Assembly: GCF_002770595.1 (NCBI RefSeq)
Contig: NZ_CP022986.1
Location: 1,736,001-1,800,000 of the forward strand
DNA: 64,000 nt
Source of the DNA: Chryseobacterium camelliae
Lineage (GTDB): Bacteria; Bacteroidota; Bacteroidia; Flavobacteriales; Weeksellaceae
Direction of reading: 5' to 3'
Both the position numbers and the translations under genes were made by a program. Positions within the stretch are counted from its first letter, which is position 1. Each line of letters opens with the position of its first letter. The notes under the pieces were generated by a model. That model searched no databases and was not told the DNA's origin. It saw nothing but the letters and a program-made list of their open reading frames with translations. Positions 8,061 through 16,232 of the stretch are shown here, piece by piece.

Positions 8061-9740
8061 CTATATACTCTTAGGAAGGGTAAACCAGAAGCGGCTGCCT
8101 TTCCCTAAAGTACTTTCAACCCCGATATTCCCCTGGTGAAGCTCAATAATCTCTTTGCATACATACAATCCGATGCCAAATCCTGCGATCTGTTTTGTAT
8201 CGGCATTCTGGACACGGTAAAACCGGTCAAATATTCTTAGAGCATCATGATCTGCAATTCCCGGGCCCTGATCTATGATTTCAAATTTCACTTCGTTACG
8301 GTCAGAAGAAATCCGTACCTGGATGGGCGTTCCGGATGGGGCATATTTAATGGCATTTTCAATAAGATTGGTAATGACCAGCTGTATTTTGTTTTTATCG
8401 GCGGGCAGAACGGTTTCTACGTCTGTAATCAGTTCAAAACCATGATTATTGATGTTCAGGGTGTAATGGTCTGCAATCATTTCGGACACAAAGTTTTTAA
8501 AATCGAACGGCATTTTGTTCAGGGTCAGAAGGCCGTTGTCCAGCTTTGAAAAGTTTAAAAAGCCGTCTACAAGGTTTTCCATTCTTCTCACCTGGCTTTC
8601 GCTTCTCCGGATCAGATGGCTGATGTTGCTGTCTTCACAGTCTTTCAGTTTCCTTTGCAGAAGCTGGGTAAATGCTTTGATGGAAGTAAGGGGCGATTTA
8701 AGTTCATGACTGGCCAGATTGATAAAGTCTCCTTTCTTGCGCTCGATTTTTTTCCATTCCGTAATATCGGATACCGTACCGCAAAAGGTATTTCCTTTCT
8801 CTGTTTCCTTATTTAATACTTTTCCTACAACCTTAATCCAACGTATTTTATGATCTGCCCTGTTGACGATGCGGAATTCTTCATCAAACATACGATCTGA
8901 AGAAATGGATTCTGCCAATGCCTTCTGTATACGGCCCCTGTCTTCTTGCAGCATACTCCATAATCCGTTAATGGTCAGGCATTCATTTTCATCCAGCCCG
9001 AAAATTTCATTGCAATAGGCGCTGGTTTCAAGATCGCCGGTACTGATATTGAGCATAAAAGTTCCCAGACTGGCAGCTTCCACAGCAAGCCGGAGATGCT
9101 GTTCATTCTGAATGATCCGTGCATTGGCATCATTCATCTGATCGATCGCCCTTTTGGTAAGGCGCTTATGATTCGGGGCTGCATCATTATACTGCAGATG
9201 AACCGGATGGGAATTACCACCTTCATTTTCTTCAGACAGCGCTGCAAGTTGCCTGCGGAGTTCAAGCTTTTCCATAACCGTTCTGGAAAGTATTCTCAGG
9301 CTTTTCATCTGGCTTTCATCCAGTTGCCTTTCGCAGTGATCAATGACACATAAAGTACCCAGAGCATTTCCGTGGCTGTCTATGAGCGGCATCCCCGCAT
9401 AAAATACGATATTGGTTTTTCCTGTGACCAGAATATTGTCTTTGAAGCGGACGTCAGCACGAGCATTTTCCACTACCATCATATTTTCAGGCTGAAGGAT
9501 AGCATGGGCACAGAAAGAATGAGCCCTGTCCGTTTCCCTGACTTCCAGGCCTTTATTTGACTTAAACCACTGGCGGTTCTCGTCCACAAGGCTGATCAAT
9601 GCCACAGGCGTCTGGCAAATCACTGATGCCAGTTCGGTGAGATCATCAAAATCATTTTCATAAGGTGTATCTAAAATACCGTAGGATTGAAGAGCCTGAA
9701 TCCGCTGCAACTCATCAGATGGCATTAGGTTTCTGTCCAT
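8061..9740 (-). CDS. Cytoplasmic GAF/PAS sensor histidine kinase
   Basis: A 559-residue soluble kinase with no membrane segment. An N-terminal GAF domain (about 20-160, with DENRQWFKS and FCAHAI blocks typical of phytochrome-like GAF) is followed by a PAS domain (about 205-325). A HisKA dimer domain (FINLASHELKSPLTS, phospho-His near residue 345) and a HATPase domain (N box VITNLIENAIKYA, G boxes DQGPGIAD and GFGIGLYV) come next. It has no receiver domain and no response regulator gene beside it, so it is an orphan kinase. The signal is unknown; the PAS position suggests a small ligand or redox cue. Confidence 0.9.
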   Translation of the reverse strand: MDRNLMPSDELQRIQALQSYGILDTPYENDFDDLTELASVICQTPVALISLVDENRQWFKSNKGLEVRETDRAHSFCAHAILQPENMMVVENARADVRFKDNILVTGKTNIVFYAGMPLIDSHGNALGTLCVIDHCERQLDESQMKSLRILSRTVMEKLELRRQLAALSEENEGGNSHPVHLQYNDAAPNHKRLTKRAIDQMNDANARIIQNEQHLRLAVEAASLGTFMLNISTGDLETSAYCNEIFGLDENECLTINGLWSMLQEDRGRIQKALAESISSDRMFDEEFRIVNRADHKIRWIKVVGKVLNKETEKGNTFCGTVSDITEWKKIERKKGDFINLASHELKSPLTSIKAFTQLLQRKLKDCEDSNISHLIRRSESQVRRMENLVDGFLNFSKLDNGLLTLNKMPFDFKNFVSEMIADHYTLNINNHGFELITDVETVLPADKNKIQLVITNLIENAIKYAPSGTPIQVRISSDRNEVKFEIIDQGPGIADHDALRIFDRFYRVQNADTKQIAGFGIGLYVCKEIIELHQGNIGVESTLGKGSRFWFTLPKSI

Positions 9741-10094
9741 TTCGTGTTTTTGTATTTATTTAGCTAACCTCCTAGTACAATAACCATGCTACATATAAAA
9801 ACAACCCCAATAAAAGAAGGCATGCAGGAAAAGAAACCCTCTGAAACAACAGCACATAGCTCCAAGAATAACATTCATTCAAAATCACAAAAAATAGATT
9901 TATTTTAACACCATATACCTATTGCTAATAAAAACCTTTATACGGCATATTTGTTGTAAAAATCAATATCAGCACTAAAAAGGTATAAGCGGCTAATTGA
10001 TTTATTCTGTAATCCGAAAATCAAACGCCTCTTGTACTATAATAAATACGCAATGAATTATAGCCCTTTATTATCCTAACCTAAAACTTAATTC
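9741..10094. other. AT-rich divergent intergenic region
   Basis: A 354-bp gap between the divergent kinase and DUF296 genes, very AT-rich. An AGGAGG lies on the minus strand but about 30 bases from the kinase ATG, too far to act as its ribosome site. I see no convincing gene, and no complete TTTG-N19-TAnnTTTG promoter. Confidence 0.5.
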
Positions 10095-10601
10095 ATGAAA
10101 AGCCTCATTACAATTTTATTTGCATTATTCTTTACATCACCCGGCTTCAGTGCCCAGGAAAAAGAAAGGTGCCGCTATACGAAAACACCGACAGGATACT
10201 TGATGGTGCTAAGGCAGGATGATGATGTCATCAGCCAAATTGAGCAACTGGCCAGGAATGAGCATATTCCTTCCGCCAGTTTCAGTGGAATCGGTTTTGC
10301 CAGGGAGGTAGAATTCGGGTTCTATGACTTCAAAGCTAAAAAATTCAATCCGAAAACATTTAAGAAAGTAGAAATGGGAAGCCTTACCGGTTCCATTGCC
10401 TGGAATGATAAAGGGCCATCCGTCCATATTCACGGTGTAGCAACAGATGAACAGTTCAATGCCTACGGCGGGCATATCCTTTCGCTTCATGTCGGAACGG
10501 GATCTATGGAAATTTATGTTCAGGTCAACGACCAGAAGCTTGAACGCAAAATTGAGCAGCCCCTGAATGCCAATGTCCTTCAGCTGAACTGCAATCCATA
10601 A
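10095..10601 (+). CDS. Secreted DUF296 (PPC domain) protein
   Basis: A 168-residue protein with a cleavable signal peptide (about 1-20, ending SPGFSAQ) and one DUF296/PPC domain. The domain carries the conserved HIHGVATDEQFNAYGGHI block (about 115-132) with histidines that bind metal in solved bacterial family members. In plants this fold is joined to AT-hook DNA-binding motifs; here there is no AT-hook and the protein is exported. The role is unknown. A terminator follows, shared with the convergent AhpD-like gene. Confidence 0.8.
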   Translation: MKSLITILFALFFTSPGFSAQEKERCRYTKTPTGYLMVLRQDDDVISQIEQLARNEHIPSASFSGIGFAREVEFGFYDFKAKKFNPKTFKKVEMGSLTGSIAWNDKGPSVHIHGVATDEQFNAYGGHILSLHVGTGSMEIYVQVNDQKLERKIEQPLNANVLQLNCNP

Positions 10602-10615
10602 ATAATTATAAACAT

Positions 10616-10640
10616 AAAGAGCTTCATCAGGAAGCTCTTT
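10616..10640. terminator. Bidirectional terminator
   Basis: Ten-bp stem AAAGAGCTTC / GAAGCTCTTT with a 5-nt loop, placed between two convergent genes. Its ends are A-rich on the left and T-rich on the right. Confidence 0.8.
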
Positions 10641-10650
10641 ATTATAGATA

Positions 10651-11097
10651 TTAATCTTTAGGCACCCGGAGATGCGTACTCACCGCAATCCTGTTCCACG
10701 CATTGATGGTAATAACAGCCATGATGATTTCTGCAACCTGCTTTTCACTGAAAAGTTCTTTAGCCCTGGCATAGGTATTTTCCGTTAATCCCTGCCGGCT
10801 GATCAGGGTAATTTCCTCGGTCATGGCCAGAAGTACCTGTTCTTCCTGAGTATAGAATTCAGAAGCTTCTCTCCATGCATTCAGAAGATAAATACGCTGT
10901 GGTGTTTCGCCATATTGTACTGCATCTCTGGTATGCATGTCCAGGCAAAATGCACATCCGTTGATCTGGGAAGCCCTTATTTTAATCAGTTCTTTCTGGA
11001 TGTGGTTCAGTGATGTGGTCTGCAGGTATTTCTCCAAACCGCTCATGGCTTTGTAGGCGCTGCTGTCTGTAGCAGCCAGGTTAATTCTTGTACTCAT
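10651..11097 (-). CDS. AhpD-like carboxymuconolactone decarboxylase-family protein
   Basis: A 148-residue alkylhydroperoxidase-like protein. The redox motif CAFCLDMH (about 51-58) has the CxxC plus His of AhpD-type peroxidases. The preceding helix IQKELIKIRASQINGC is typical of the family. It would use its cysteine pair in peroxide reduction or thiol redox in the cytoplasm. It lies 67 bp downstream of a Crp-like regulator on the same strand and may be in its operon or under its control. Confidence 0.87.
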   Translation of the reverse strand: MSTRINLAATDSSAYKAMSGLEKYLQTTSLNHIQKELIKIRASQINGCAFCLDMHTRDAVQYGETPQRIYLLNAWREASEFYTQEEQVLLAMTEEITLISRQGLTENTYARAKELFSEKQVAEIIMAVITINAWNRIAVSTHLRVPKD

Positions 11098-11164
11098 TAT
11101 TAATATTTTAGGTTAACATGAGGTCAAAGTTCAGGTTTAGCGGATGAAAAATACTTAAACTGGT

Positions 11165-11737
11165 TTAAGAACGTAATTTTGCCCTGATCTCACTCAGGTA
11201 TTCCGGTGTGAAACCTAAATACGAAGCAATGAGGTATTGGGGAACCCGTTGGATAAACCATGGATATAAAGTACTGAAATGAATATACAGTTCCTCCCTT
11301 GAATATTCGTACAGGTAACGGATCCGGCTTTCCGCAGCGGCACAGGCGCGCTGATAGACCATCCTGAAATAATGTTCCATGGCGGGGTGCCGTTCAATCA
11401 GAAGTTTCTGCTGCTCATGATCCAGCACCAATATCACAGAAGACTCCACAGCCTGAATACAGAAATCAGTTTTCTGCTGGTGTTCATAGGCAAAAGTGTC
11501 TCCCATCCACCAGTGTTCTATCGCGAATTCCGTAGTGTATTCCACTCCTTTGCCATTGACAAAAAATTTCCTGATGCATCCTTTTTCCACAAAATATATG
11601 GACCTGCAGATTTCTCCCTGCTTCATAATATCCTGTTTCTTTCCGGCTTCCAGAACCCTGAAAAAAGAAAATATAGAGCTGTAGTCTTCTTCTGTGACGC
11701 TGATGAACTTTTGCAGATGCTGTTGTAAAGTTTCCAT
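11165..11737 (-). CDS. Crp/Fnr-family transcriptional regulator
   Basis: A 190-residue protein with an N-terminal cyclic-nucleotide-binding-like beta-roll (about 25-115; GEICRSIYFVEKGCIRKFF) and a C-terminal helix-turn-helix (VPQYLIASYLGFTPEYLSEIRAKLR, about 163-187). It lacks an N-terminal Cys cluster, so it is not an FNR-type iron-sulfur sensor. Such short Crp-like proteins are common in Bacteroidetes, usually with unknown effectors. The AhpD-like gene downstream and the divergent DUF1304 gene are likely targets. Confidence 0.88.
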   Translation of the reverse strand: METLQQHLQKFISVTEEDYSSIFSFFRVLEAGKKQDIMKQGEICRSIYFVEKGCIRKFFVNGKGVEYTTEFAIEHWWMGDTFAYEHQQKTDFCIQAVESSVILVLDHEQQKLLIERHPAMEHYFRMVYQRACAAAESRIRYLYEYSREELYIHFSTLYPWFIQRVPQYLIASYLGFTPEYLSEIRAKLRS

Positions 11738-11751
11738 TGTAAATAATAGCC

Positions 11752-11763
11752 AAACTTAAGTTT
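11752..11763. promoter_or_regulatory. Candidate operator between crp-like and DUF1304 genes
   Basis: A perfect 12-nt palindrome AAACTTAAGTTT sits in the 59-bp gap between the divergent Crp-like regulator and the DUF1304 gene. It is a plausible binding site for that regulator, but AT-rich palindromes also arise by chance. Confidence 0.35.
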
Positions 11764-11796
11764 ATTTTTTTAGCTTTACAATTCAAACGTCATATC

Positions 11797-12162
11797 ATGG
11801 AAATTGTCGCCAAAATACTTACTGCACTGGTTGCCATTGAACACCTCTATATCCTCTGGATGGAAATGTTTGCCTGGGAAACCAAAGGAAAGGAAGTCTT
11901 TAAAGCAGCGTTACCTCCTGAACTGTTTAAACCTACCAAGGGATTAGCGGCCAACCAGGGATTATACAACGGGTTTCTGGCTGCCGGACTGATCTGGTCT
12001 TTCCTGATCAAAGACCCTGAATGGCAGACCAATGTCGCCTTATTTTTCCTGGGATGTGTTGCTGTAGCAGGGATCTACGGGGCTATTTCCTCCACCAGGA
12101 AGATCTTTTTTGTTCAGGCATTGCCGGCAATCCTGGCCGTGATTGCTGTACTGCTCAAATAA
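11797..12162 (+). CDS. DUF1304 family membrane protein
   Basis: A 121-residue protein with four predicted membrane helices (about 4-22, 52-70, 78-95 and 101-119). The conserved ALVAIEHLYILWMEMFAWET and NQGLYNGFLA segments identify DUF1304. No biochemical role is established for this family that I know of. It is transcribed divergently from the Crp-like regulator, so it is probably co-regulated with the AhpD-like gene in a stress response. Confidence 0.85.
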   Translation: MEIVAKILTALVAIEHLYILWMEMFAWETKGKEVFKAALPPELFKPTKGLAANQGLYNGFLAAGLIWSFLIKDPEWQTNVALFFLGCVAVAGIYGAISSTRKIFFVQALPAILAVIAVLLK

Positions 12163-12177
12163 CGGTAATTTTTATCA

Positions 12178-12660
12178 TCAGGGGTTAATGCCTCGGTAAG
12201 GTTCAGCAGAAATGTCCTTTAATTTCTGACTCAGTCCAATAGCACTCAAAAACCCTTCATGATAATCGAGCAGATTCAGATCTTTATCCAGGAATACCCA
12301 CAACGGATACACCGGATGACTTTTATTTCCTGACAGAACTAAGGCCAGTTCATGAATACCGGATTTTCCGTTGGCAATATAACGGAATTCCTTCCCTTGG
12401 AAACGGATGGTTTCTTTTGTTTTTTCCGCTTCAAAAGCGATGAAATAAAAATTCTTGCCAAGTGCTTTTACCAGGCTACCATCCTTGTTCAGCTCAAAGA
12501 GTTCCATTTTACAGACCGTACACCAGTCGGTATACAGATGGATGATGACCGGCTTTGGCTGTTCCTTCCGCAACCTTTCCAAATCTGAAAAAGCAGTGGC
12601 CTGTATCTGTGAAAAAACACAGTACGGAACCATGAGTAAAACGATCAGGGCAGTTTTCAT
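12178..12660 (-). CDS. Exported thioredoxin-like protein
   Basis: A 160-residue protein with a signal peptide (about 1-18, ending VFSQ) and a thioredoxin fold. The redox motif is WCTVCK (about 47-52), with the matching cis-Pro loop region later (HPVYPLWVFLD, about 115-125). It would act outside the cytoplasmic membrane in disulfide exchange or metal handling. Its ATG overlaps the stop of the upstream TonB receptor gene by four bases (ATGA), so the two are translationally coupled. Confidence 0.82.
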   Translation of the reverse strand: MKTALIVLLMVPYCVFSQIQATAFSDLERLRKEQPKPVIIHLYTDWCTVCKMELFELNKDGSLVKALGKNFYFIAFEAEKTKETIRFQGKEFRYIANGKSGIHELALVLSGNKSHPVYPLWVFLDKDLNLLDYHEGFLSAIGLSQKLKDISAEPYRGINP

Positions 12661-14723
12661 TTCAAGGTATATTTAATTCCCAGGAACCCACGGATTCCCT
12701 GCATCGGCGCGTATCCGTAAGCGGTATCGAAGGTATATCCCTTAGGATTGTTCACCGGGTCGTCCGCATACCGGTCAAACGGATCAAACGGCCTCATCAG
12801 CGGATCTTTCGGGGTAAAATTCAGCAGGTTTTTGATTCCGCAGTACACTTCGAATCCTGAATCAAAACTTCTGGACACCTGGATATTGGCCAATGTATAC
12901 CAGGGTGAATATTCCGGCCGGTAATCATCAGGCAGTACAGGAAGGCGCATCGGCCCGTAGACCTGTCCGGTAAAATCTACCGTCAGGGCATTAGGAAACC
13001 TATAAGTAAAAGCATAAGTTCCGCTCCATTTCGGAGCATGCAATTGCCGTACTTTGTTGATTTCGTGGTCAAATTTCTGATATACATCCAGAAAAGTTAT
13101 TCCAATGTTGAAACTTAACGGAAAATTAAAGCTGTATTCCGCATTGACCGAAGCTCCCCGGGAAATTCCATATCCGTTCAGGTTATCATAGATAATCTTA
13201 TCCGGTTCCGAGTCGAAATCCCCAACAATCTTGTTGCTGAAATAGGTATAAAAAACTGAGGCATCGAGGCTGACCATCCGGTTTCCGGCAGGAATTTTCC
13301 AGATATAGTTGATATTTCCGTTCACAGAACGCTCCGGCTTCAGGTCTGAGCGTACCACCACCTCCCTTGAACCGGTAAGCGCTGCATGGTCCTCAGTAAA
13401 TAGGTTCACTACCCTGAAACCTGTACCGAAATTAAACCGCAGGGCATGATAAGGATTCGGAGAAAATTTCCAGGCCAGCCTCGGAGAATGTACGGAATGA
13501 TGGATCCGGTCATAATCGTACCGGTAGCCCAACAATAAAGTATGTTGATCATTGATTTCCCACTGATCCTGAGCAAAAGCCCCTAATATGGGTGAGTTCA
13601 TCGGTTCATTGACCAGCCCGTCTGCCGAAAGGGTCCCCGGAGTATTATCATCATAAAAAGTCTTTTTGAAAGTCAGTCCCGCAATAAGATCATGCTTTCT
13701 GAAAGACCTGTTCCAGTAAGTCTGCACGAAAGCTACTTTCTGGGTGGCCTCATAAGGATTGGAACCGTAAAATGAATTCTGGGTATGGTAATTATAAGAA
13801 AACTGTGTGATTACCTGTTCTTTTACCGGCCACTGATAGAGCCCGAAAGCTTCCACCCTGTTGGTATAGATACTCTCTCCGTACACCTCACTGCTGCCGC
13901 GGTACCGTCTGTTCCACTGCATTTCCCCGCCATAACGGTCTTCGTAAAGGTACCTCAGCGCAATGCTGGCCATCCGGTTCTCCTTTCTGCGGAAATTCCA
14001 TTTGTTGAATACGGAAATCCTGTTCTGCAATGCAGCATCAGTGAAATTGTCTTTATTGTCATCGATTTTCCGGCTAAAATTAAAATAATTGACGCTCAAT
14101 AAAGAAGCTGCTGTTTTGCCCATGCTGAATTTGGTGGAAACATCAATACTATTTTCGCTCCAGGTACTGGTCATCAGGTCGGTACTGAATTTTGGTGCGG
14201 TCAGAGCATTTTTGGTAATAATGTTGATGACTCCGCCCATGGCCTCGGAGCCATAGAGTGAAGAGGCTGGGCCTTTAACCACTTCAATCCGGTCGATCAG
14301 GCTGTTCGGAATTCCGCTCAGTCCATATACGGTAGACAGCGAACTTACAATGGGCATCCCGTCAATCAAAATCATTGTATATGGCCCCTCCAGCCCGTTG
14401 ATATGGATATCGCCGGTATTGCAGACCGAACAGTTCAGCTGCGGCTTGATCCCGTTCACCATGGCAATTGCCTCAAAAATATTCTGTGTGGGGTTTTTCC
14501 GGAAAAACTTCTGGCTGTATATTTCTACCGGAACCGGGCTTTTGGACCTGCTTACCGCCTTTATTGTACCCGTAATCACCACATCATCAATCTGCCGGGT
14601 TTTTATTGCATTTCCGGAAGCGGCAGAATCCTTTTTTTGAGCATACACTGAAACAATGCTGTCATGGTCCTGAGAAAAGCAATACGATGAAATCAACACC
14701 GTAAAAAATAATATTCTAAACAT
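12657..14723 (-). CDS. TonB-dependent outer membrane receptor with a cysteine-pair plug
   Basis: A 688-residue receptor: signal peptide (about 1-18), plug domain (about 45-160; IDRIEVVKGPASSLYGSEAMGGVINIITK in two blocks) and a C-terminal beta-barrel ending in an aromatic-containing strand. The plug reads NCSVCNTGDIHINGLEGPY, placing a CxxC pair before the conserved DIHINGLEG. It would import a chelated metal or cofactor using TonB energy. The start was moved from an upstream TTG to the ATG that opens the signal peptide. A complete promoter lies upstream and a thioredoxin-like gene overlaps its 3' end. Ligand unknown. Confidence 0.88.
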   Translation of the reverse strand: MFRILFFTVLISSYCFSQDHDSIVSVYAQKKDSAASGNAIKTRQIDDVVITGTIKAVSRSKSPVPVEIYSQKFFRKNPTQNIFEAIAMVNGIKPQLNCSVCNTGDIHINGLEGPYTMILIDGMPIVSSLSTVYGLSGIPNSLIDRIEVVKGPASSLYGSEAMGGVINIITKNALTAPKFSTDLMTSTWSENSIDVSTKFSMGKTAASLLSVNYFNFSRKIDDNKDNFTDAALQNRISVFNKWNFRRKENRMASIALRYLYEDRYGGEMQWNRRYRGSSEVYGESIYTNRVEAFGLYQWPVKEQVITQFSYNYHTQNSFYGSNPYEATQKVAFVQTYWNRSFRKHDLIAGLTFKKTFYDDNTPGTLSADGLVNEPMNSPILGAFAQDQWEINDQHTLLLGYRYDYDRIHHSVHSPRLAWKFSPNPYHALRFNFGTGFRVVNLFTEDHAALTGSREVVVRSDLKPERSVNGNINYIWKIPAGNRMVSLDASVFYTYFSNKIVGDFDSEPDKIIYDNLNGYGISRGASVNAEYSFNFPLSFNIGITFLDVYQKFDHEINKVRQLHAPKWSGTYAFTYRFPNALTVDFTGQVYGPMRLPVLPDDYRPEYSPWYTLANIQVSRSFDSGFEVYCGIKNLLNFTPKDPLMRPFDPFDRYADDPVNNPKGYTFDTAYGYAPMQGIRGFLGIKYTLK

Positions 14724-14733
14724 AAAATATAAT

Positions 14734-14753
14734 TTGTTAGACAAAACTAACAA
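14734..14753. promoter_or_regulatory. Candidate operator over the -7 box of the TonB receptor
   Basis: Inverted repeat TTGTTAG-N6-CTAACAA lies directly on the -7 element, where a bound repressor would block polymerase. A related dyad covers the -7 box of the second TonB receptor (32950-32970). Confidence 0.4.
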
Positions 14754-14772
14754 TTATTTTTATATTGGCAAA
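14742..14772 (-). promoter_or_regulatory. Bacteroidetes-type promoter of the TonB receptor gene
   Basis: On the minus strand TTTG, 19 bases, then TAGTTTTG, an exact match to the TTTG-N19-TAnnTTTG pattern. The -7 box ends 18 bases before the receptor ATG. Confidence 0.75.
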
Positions 14773-14845
14773 ACTTCAGGTCAGATGATGCTTACCTCAA
14801 TTCATAAAAAATGATTACTTTTGGTACATTCCATATACCAATACA

Positions 14846-16033
14846 ATGAGATATCATCAGTCGGGAAATATCCCTCAGAAAAGGCATACGATTTTTAAAT
14901 CTCCTGAAGACAAATTCTACTATGAGCAGCTTTTCGGCACCGAGGGCTTCCATGGAATTTCTTCTTTGCTGTATCACATCCACCGTCCTACCCAGATCAA
15001 ATCGATCAGTAAACCGAAGGATGTAACACCGAAAATTGCCATCGACAAGAACGTAACACCAAGGATGTTCAAAGGGATGAATGTAAGTCCTGAAGATGAT
15101 GTCCTGGACAGCCGTAAGTTTCTGATGGTGAACAATGACCTGAAAATGGGATTGTCCAAACCGAGGAAATCCATGGATTATTTCTATAAAAATGCGGAAT
15201 GCGATGAACTTCTGTTTGTACACAACGGAAACGGGATCCTGAAAACATTCGTCGGCAACCTTGAATTTTCTACAGGCGATTACCTGATCATTCCAAGGGG
15301 GACCATTTACCAGGTTGAGCTGCATTCCGATGATACCGTCTTCTTCATTCTGGAAAGCCATTCCCCGATTTATACTCCGAAAAGGTACAGAAATGAATTC
15401 GGCCAGCTCTTGGAACATTCCCCGTTTTGTGAAAGGGACATCGTTGCTCCTGTATTCGTAGAACCTAAAGATGAAAAGGGGGAATTCCTGATCAGAGTAA
15501 AGAAAGAAAACCAGATTACGGATTTTATCTACGCTACGCATCCTTTTGATGTGGTAGGCTGGGACGGTTATTTCTATCCTTATAAATTCAACATCAAAAA
15601 TTTTGAGCCTATTACCGGAAGGATCCATCAGCCACCTCCGGTACACCAGAATTTTGAAGGCCATAATTTCGTGGTATGTTCATTCTGTGCCAGGATGTAT
15701 GACTATCATCCACAATCGATACCGGCTCCTTACAACCACTCCAATATCGACTCCGACGAAGTGCTGTTCTATACTGAAGGTGATTTTATGAGCCGGAACC
15801 ACATCGACCTGATGGACTTTACGCTCCACCCAGGCGGAATTGTGCACGGCCCGCATCCGGGAGCCATGGAACGCAGCATCGGAAAAAAATTCACGGAAGA
15901 GTACGCCGTGATGGTTGATCCGTTCCGTCCGCTGAAAATTACGGAAGAAGCCCTGAAAGTAGAAGACCCTTCTTACAAGACTTCCTGGCTGGATGAGGAA
16001 GACCCTACCCTGAAAGACCGTTTACAGGAGTAA
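14846..16033 (+). CDS. hmgA: Homogentisate 1,2-dioxygenase
   Basis: A 395-residue iron-dependent dioxygenase that opens the ring of homogentisate to maleylacetoacetate in tyrosine breakdown. The N-terminus MRYHQSGNIPQKRH is characteristic. The active-site region holds candidate Fe ligands His298, Glu305 and His334 (blocks PYNHSNIDSDE and GGIVHGPHPG). The family is about 380-440 residues, so this is full length. A TACTTTTG -7-like box lies at 14816-14823. It heads the homogentisate region but is cut off from the next gene by a strong terminator. A long antisense frame over it is a shadow. Confidence 0.95.
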   Translation: MRYHQSGNIPQKRHTIFKSPEDKFYYEQLFGTEGFHGISSLLYHIHRPTQIKSISKPKDVTPKIAIDKNVTPRMFKGMNVSPEDDVLDSRKFLMVNNDLKMGLSKPRKSMDYFYKNAECDELLFVHNGNGILKTFVGNLEFSTGDYLIIPRGTIYQVELHSDDTVFFILESHSPIYTPKRYRNEFGQLLEHSPFCERDIVAPVFVEPKDEKGEFLIRVKKENQITDFIYATHPFDVVGWDGYFYPYKFNIKNFEPITGRIHQPPPVHQNFEGHNFVVCSFCARMYDYHPQSIPAPYNHSNIDSDEVLFYTEGDFMSRNHIDLMDFTLHPGGIVHGPHPGAMERSIGKKFTEEYAVMVDPFRPLKITEEALKVEDPSYKTSWLDEEDPTLKDRLQE

Positions 16034-16082
16034 TAACAGAAATCCATCGAATCCTAAAGCTTTTTAAAAAAGATAAATAGTA

Positions 16083-16111
16083 AACGATCAGCTGCCGCAC
16101 AGCTGATCGTT
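16083..16111 (+). terminator. Terminator of hmgA
   Basis: Twelve-bp perfect stem AACGATCAGCTG / CAGCTGATCGTT with a 5-nt loop, followed by TTTG. Confidence 0.85.
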
Positions 16112-16232
16112 TTGTATTGGCTGACTATCCTTAAACATGATAAAAATCTTGGCTTATTTATACTAATTACAAAGTATATAAACTATCTTTAAAAGAATAA
16201 AAAAACATCTTTCATTCCTATAAAGTTTTACT

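Noticed and set aside
9762..9772. AGGAGG (minus strand) as a ribosome binding site of the GAF/PAS kinase
   Set aside because: It is about 30 bases from the ATG, well beyond working distance, and no alternative start lies closer.
14792..15664. A 290-codon open frame on the minus strand
   Set aside because: It lies almost wholly antisense to hmgA, whose product is full length and clearly conserved. The antisense translation shows no recognisable domain or signal.
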